From Myxococcota bacterium (GTDB taxonomy: Bacteria > Myxococcota_C > UBA6777), in the NCBI GenBank assembly GCA_963169055.1, contig CAUJFU010000055.1, forward strand, positions 1 through 33,828: a stretch of DNA of 33,828 nt, in the 5' to 3' direction. This document shows, piece by piece, positions 31,741 through 33,828 of this stretch; within the stretch, counting starts at the first letter, position 1; every line of letters begins with the position of its first letter. The notes under the pieces are model-generated. The model worked only from the letters and a program-made list of their open reading frames with translations. It was not told the DNA's origin and made no database searches. The position numbers and the translations under genes are program-made.

Positions 31741-31762
31741 CAACGCGAACATGGGGGTTTTT
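31741..31762 (+). repeat. 3'-end fragment of the dispersed structured element (G)
   Basis: CGCGAACATGGGGGTTTTT-like sequence matches the last ~20 bases of copies C, D and E but lacks both hairpins, so it appears to be a remnant. It lies 50 bp after the 28-bp repeat. Confidence 0.5.
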
Positions 31763-31795
31763 GCCGACGGCGTTGGCTTGGTTAGAGTGCTTTGC

Positions 31796-32701
31796 TTATT
31801 TTGGGGTGACGCGACGGTGGTTTTTGCTGCGGATGAGGGTCTTTGTTGCGAGTTTTCCGCGTTGAAAGCGTGCGACGCCCTCAAAATGAATGGTGCTTGT
31901 GGCGATGTTATCGAGAAAAGGCGAACGCCCGTCAACAGCGCCGCTACCTTTGCTGCTGAGGATGATCTGGCCTTTGACTTGTTCGTAGCGTGGGAAAGCG
32001 ATCAGCGGGATCAGCAGATCCATCTGCAACGTTGCGCGCAAAGGCGCAGAGTCGGTCTGTATCGCCAGCAATTTGCCTTCTGCACGAATGCCCTTGAGGT
32101 CGATGGTTTGACGGGGAAAGGGCACTTGTTGCAACAAAGCATCTGTGGGGATCTTCCAGATCCCTCCGACGGGAAGGGGCATTTGCGGAAAAAGCCGACG
32201 CTGCGAACGCCGCGAAAGACTGCGGCGGACGTAGTTGCGATCCCGAGCCGAAAGAGGCAGTTGATCTTGCGTTGCGATGACGACATCGCGGCCTCGCACT
32301 CCTTTGAGGATCAGCGTGCGCCCGACCAATCCGCAGCTCCAAGGAAGCGCACGTTGGCGGTTGCCCCGCACGATCAAGTAATGCGCCGCACAACGACGAT
32401 ACACCCGCATTCGTTCGCTGATCCGACCTCCTTGGACGGCAAGGACTTTTTCTTCGTAAACGGCTTCATTTTGCATTTGACGCCGTTGGATCACCTTTCC
32501 TTCGGCGGTGCTCGTGATCATGCTTTGGTCCTCTTTCACACGCACAACGTAGGCGTCGCCCTTGCGGGGTTGATAGTGATAGAGGCGATAGGTTGTGGCC
32601 GAAAATACGGCGTTTTGGGCAGGTTGGGAAGCAGGTGACTCCGCCCATGCCACAGCCCAAGAGCAAAAAACGATCGGGAACAAAAAAAGCGATCTCGTCA
32701 T
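31796..32701 (-). CDS. exported protein of unknown function
   Basis: 301 residues beginning with a clear signal peptide (LFLFPIVFCSWAVAWAES). The mature protein is beta-rich and basic, with segments YRLYHYQPRKGDAYVVRVKEDQ and QIILSSKGSGAVDGRSPFLDNIATST suggestive of a lipocalin- or sandwich-like fold; two Cys (about 104 and 123) may pair. No family is recognised. It is divergent from the downstream plus-strand paralogue pair; the 215 bp between them holds no clear element. Confidence 0.75.
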   Translation of the reverse strand: MTRSLFLFPIVFCSWAVAWAESPASQPAQNAVFSATTYRLYHYQPRKGDAYVVRVKEDQSMITSTAEGKVIQRRQMQNEAVYEEKVLAVQGGRISERMRVYRRCAAHYLIVRGNRQRALPWSCGLVGRTLILKGVRGRDVVIATQDQLPLSARDRNYVRRSLSRRSQRRLFPQMPLPVGGIWKIPTDALLQQVPFPRQTIDLKGIRAEGKLLAIQTDSAPLRATLQMDLLIPLIAFPRYEQVKGQIILSSKGSGAVDGRSPFLDNIATSTIHFEGVARFQRGKLATKTLIRSKNHRRVTPK

Positions 32702-32916
32702 AAAAAACCATCAATGATTTTGGGTGGATGACTTGCGCATCAAAGACGCGGCGATGTCAACGTATGCGCAGATCTTGCGCTACGTCAAGGGCGGGAGTGA
32801 CACTGTGGACTCGTAGCCTTGATCTAGAACAACTGCGCGGGCTTGCTATCTTCGCGGAGTTGGTTAGGTTGCTTGTACTGTTTGGTGACTGAAAAACCAG
32901 AAAAAAGGAGCTTACG

Positions 32917-33492
32917 ATGAAAACATGGTTACCCAAAATCTTAATCCTGATCGGGATTTTAATTCTTGTGTTGTTGGGTCGTTCGTGCATGGTGGGTTAT
33001 TTCCCGGGCCGCTCGGAAGTCAAACCATCCGAAACGCAAACCGCCGCAGGCAAAACGGCAGAAGAAGCACCCACAGCATTGCCGCGTCCCTTGCTGCACC
33101 TCAGCCAAATCAGCATCGAAGAAGTCGAGATCTTGATCAACGCGGATCCCGAATATCGCAAGAAATTAAAAGAAGAACTCACCGCTTTCTTTCGTCAGGT
33201 CGGCGTTTTGGAACTCAAAACCACCGAAGAAAAAATGAAAGATCAGCCCGTCGTCATCGTGTTGCGCGTCGAAGTTCAGCAAGAAGGCAAGGTCTTGAAA
33301 ACGCCCCAGATCGAAAAAAAGACCGATGGAGCGCTTGAAGCCGCCATCCGACTGCGTGATGTGATGACCAAGTTCCGCGCAAGCACCGTCCCCAAGACCT
33401 ACGTCGAGGCCCGCATCACCTATCGCGCCAAGATATTGCCCCCGACGCATCAAAAACCCGCGAACACAGGCAGTTACCAAGTCGCTCCCTGA
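32917..33492 (+). CDS. membrane-anchored small protein, first of two tandem paralogues
   Basis: 191 residues, AAGGAG six bases before the ATG. An N-terminal hydrophobic anchor (ILILIGILILVLLGRSCMVGYF) is followed by a Thr/Ala/Glu linker and a mixed alpha/beta domain (LLHLSQISIEEVEILINADP, then VVIVLRVEVQQEGKVL). The Cys after the helix (LGRSC) is a possible but weak lipobox. Family unknown. The next gene begins 107 bp after its stop and is clearly related. Confidence 0.8.
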   Translation: MKTWLPKILILIGILILVLLGRSCMVGYFPGRSEVKPSETQTAAGKTAEEAPTALPRPLLHLSQISIEEVEILINADPEYRKKLKEELTAFFRQVGVLELKTTEEKMKDQPVVIVLRVEVQQEGKVLKTPQIEKKTDGALEAAIRLRDVMTKFRASTVPKTYVEARITYRAKILPPTHQKPANTGSYQVAP

Positions 33493-33599
33493 GCCTCGCT
33501 TCGACACGCCCCCTGCTTCTCCGAGTCAAAACGCCAGAATTCAACAAATATGCACTAGGCACTCCGCCCAAAGCATCGAATAAAATGGAGATTTTTGCA

Positions 33600-33828
33600 A
33601 TGAAAACATGGATTCCAAGACTTTTGATCTTCGTCGGTGCCGTGGGCCTCGCCTTGGCGGGCCGTGCTTGCATGGTCGGCTACTTCCCAGAAGGCCCCCA
33701 AACCCAATACCCGCAGATCACGCCCCAAGCAGGCAAAACGACGGAAGAAACCCCCACCGAACTGCCTCGTCCGTTGTTGCACCTCAGCCAGATCAGCATC
33801 GAAGAAGTCGAGATCTTGATCAACGCAG
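33600..33828 (+). CDS. membrane-anchored small protein, second paralogue (partial)
   Basis: An ATG with TGGAG about ten bases upstream opens a frame that runs off the right edge after 76 codons. The sequence parallels the preceding gene: MKTWIPRLLIFVGAVGLALA, GRACMVGYFP, a variable linker, and LPRPLLHLSQISIEEVEILI identical over 20 residues. It is a tandem duplicate. Confidence 0.8.
   Translation, partial: MKTWIPRLLIFVGAVGLALAGRACMVGYFPEGPQTQYPQITPQAGKTTEETPTELPRPLLHLSQISIEEVEILINA

Noticed and set aside
32750..32800. Minus-strand promoter TTGACG-N17-ATACGT.
   Set aside because: The -10 match is poor and its position relative to the nearest minus-strand start is not convincing.

Overview
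The window looks like a chromosomal segment of a Gram-negative bacterium of the Myxococcota / former Deltaproteobacteria type. The evidence is four proteins carrying MopE-type Cys/Asp metal-binding repeats (C-D-x-x-D-N-D-C-D-G), one of them ending in a MYXO-CTERM-like Cys/TM/Arg tail; a Ser/Thr protein kinase with a large membrane tail; a fused transporter-like/spermidine synthase-like protein; many exported lipoproteins; and HEAT, TPR and PEGA-like proteins. The base composition is clearly lower in GC than a typical myxobacterium, so the exact lineage is left open. Several genes appear to start with TTG, judged from Shine-Dalgarno position. No rRNA, tRNA, CRISPR array, transposase or phage gene was recognised.

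Layout. 1-1.7 kb: the tail of an unknown + gene, then a response regulator and a sensor-kinase gene (minus) that has lost its catalytic core. 1.9-6.5 kb (plus): small membrane protein, GT-C glycosyltransferase with TPR tail, beta-barrel-like protein, and a MopE-motif protein fused to a DM13 domain. 6.6-10.6 kb (minus): two secreted MopE-motif proteins, one with a NAGPA-type glycosidase domain. 10.6-13.1 kb (plus): fused membrane/spermidine synthase-like protein. 13.1-18.5 kb (minus): Cys-rich lipoprotein, Ser/Thr kinase, GNAT acetyltransferase with a histone H1-like tail, M20 peptidase. 18.9-23.1 kb (plus): exported amidohydrolase, barrel-like protein, lipoprotein, HEAT protein. 23.3-32.7 kb (minus): M3 metallopeptidase, repeat-bearing propeller-like lipoprotein, MopE-motif protein, PEGA-like protein, cytoplasmic amidohydrolase, unknown exported protein. 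32.9 kb to the end (plus): two tandem paralogues of a small membrane-anchored protein, the second cut by the window edge.

The most striking pattern is not a gene. Six copies and one fragment of a dispersed intergenic element of about 130 bp occur in 34 kb. Each full copy lies on the same strand as, and just 3' of, a protein gene. All copies keep the same stems by compensatory base changes and end in a T tract after a long-range stem, while their reading frames are not conserved. This looks like a structured 3'-UTR/terminator RNA or a REP/MITE-like element with RNA structure. Secondary signals are a symmetric array of four TGTCCAA half-sites, a 28-bp palindromic repeat in two copies, an inverted repeat at the truncated sensor kinase, and repeat tracts that encode phospho-acceptor-like, acidic, Lys-rich or His/Pro/Thr-rich protein segments.
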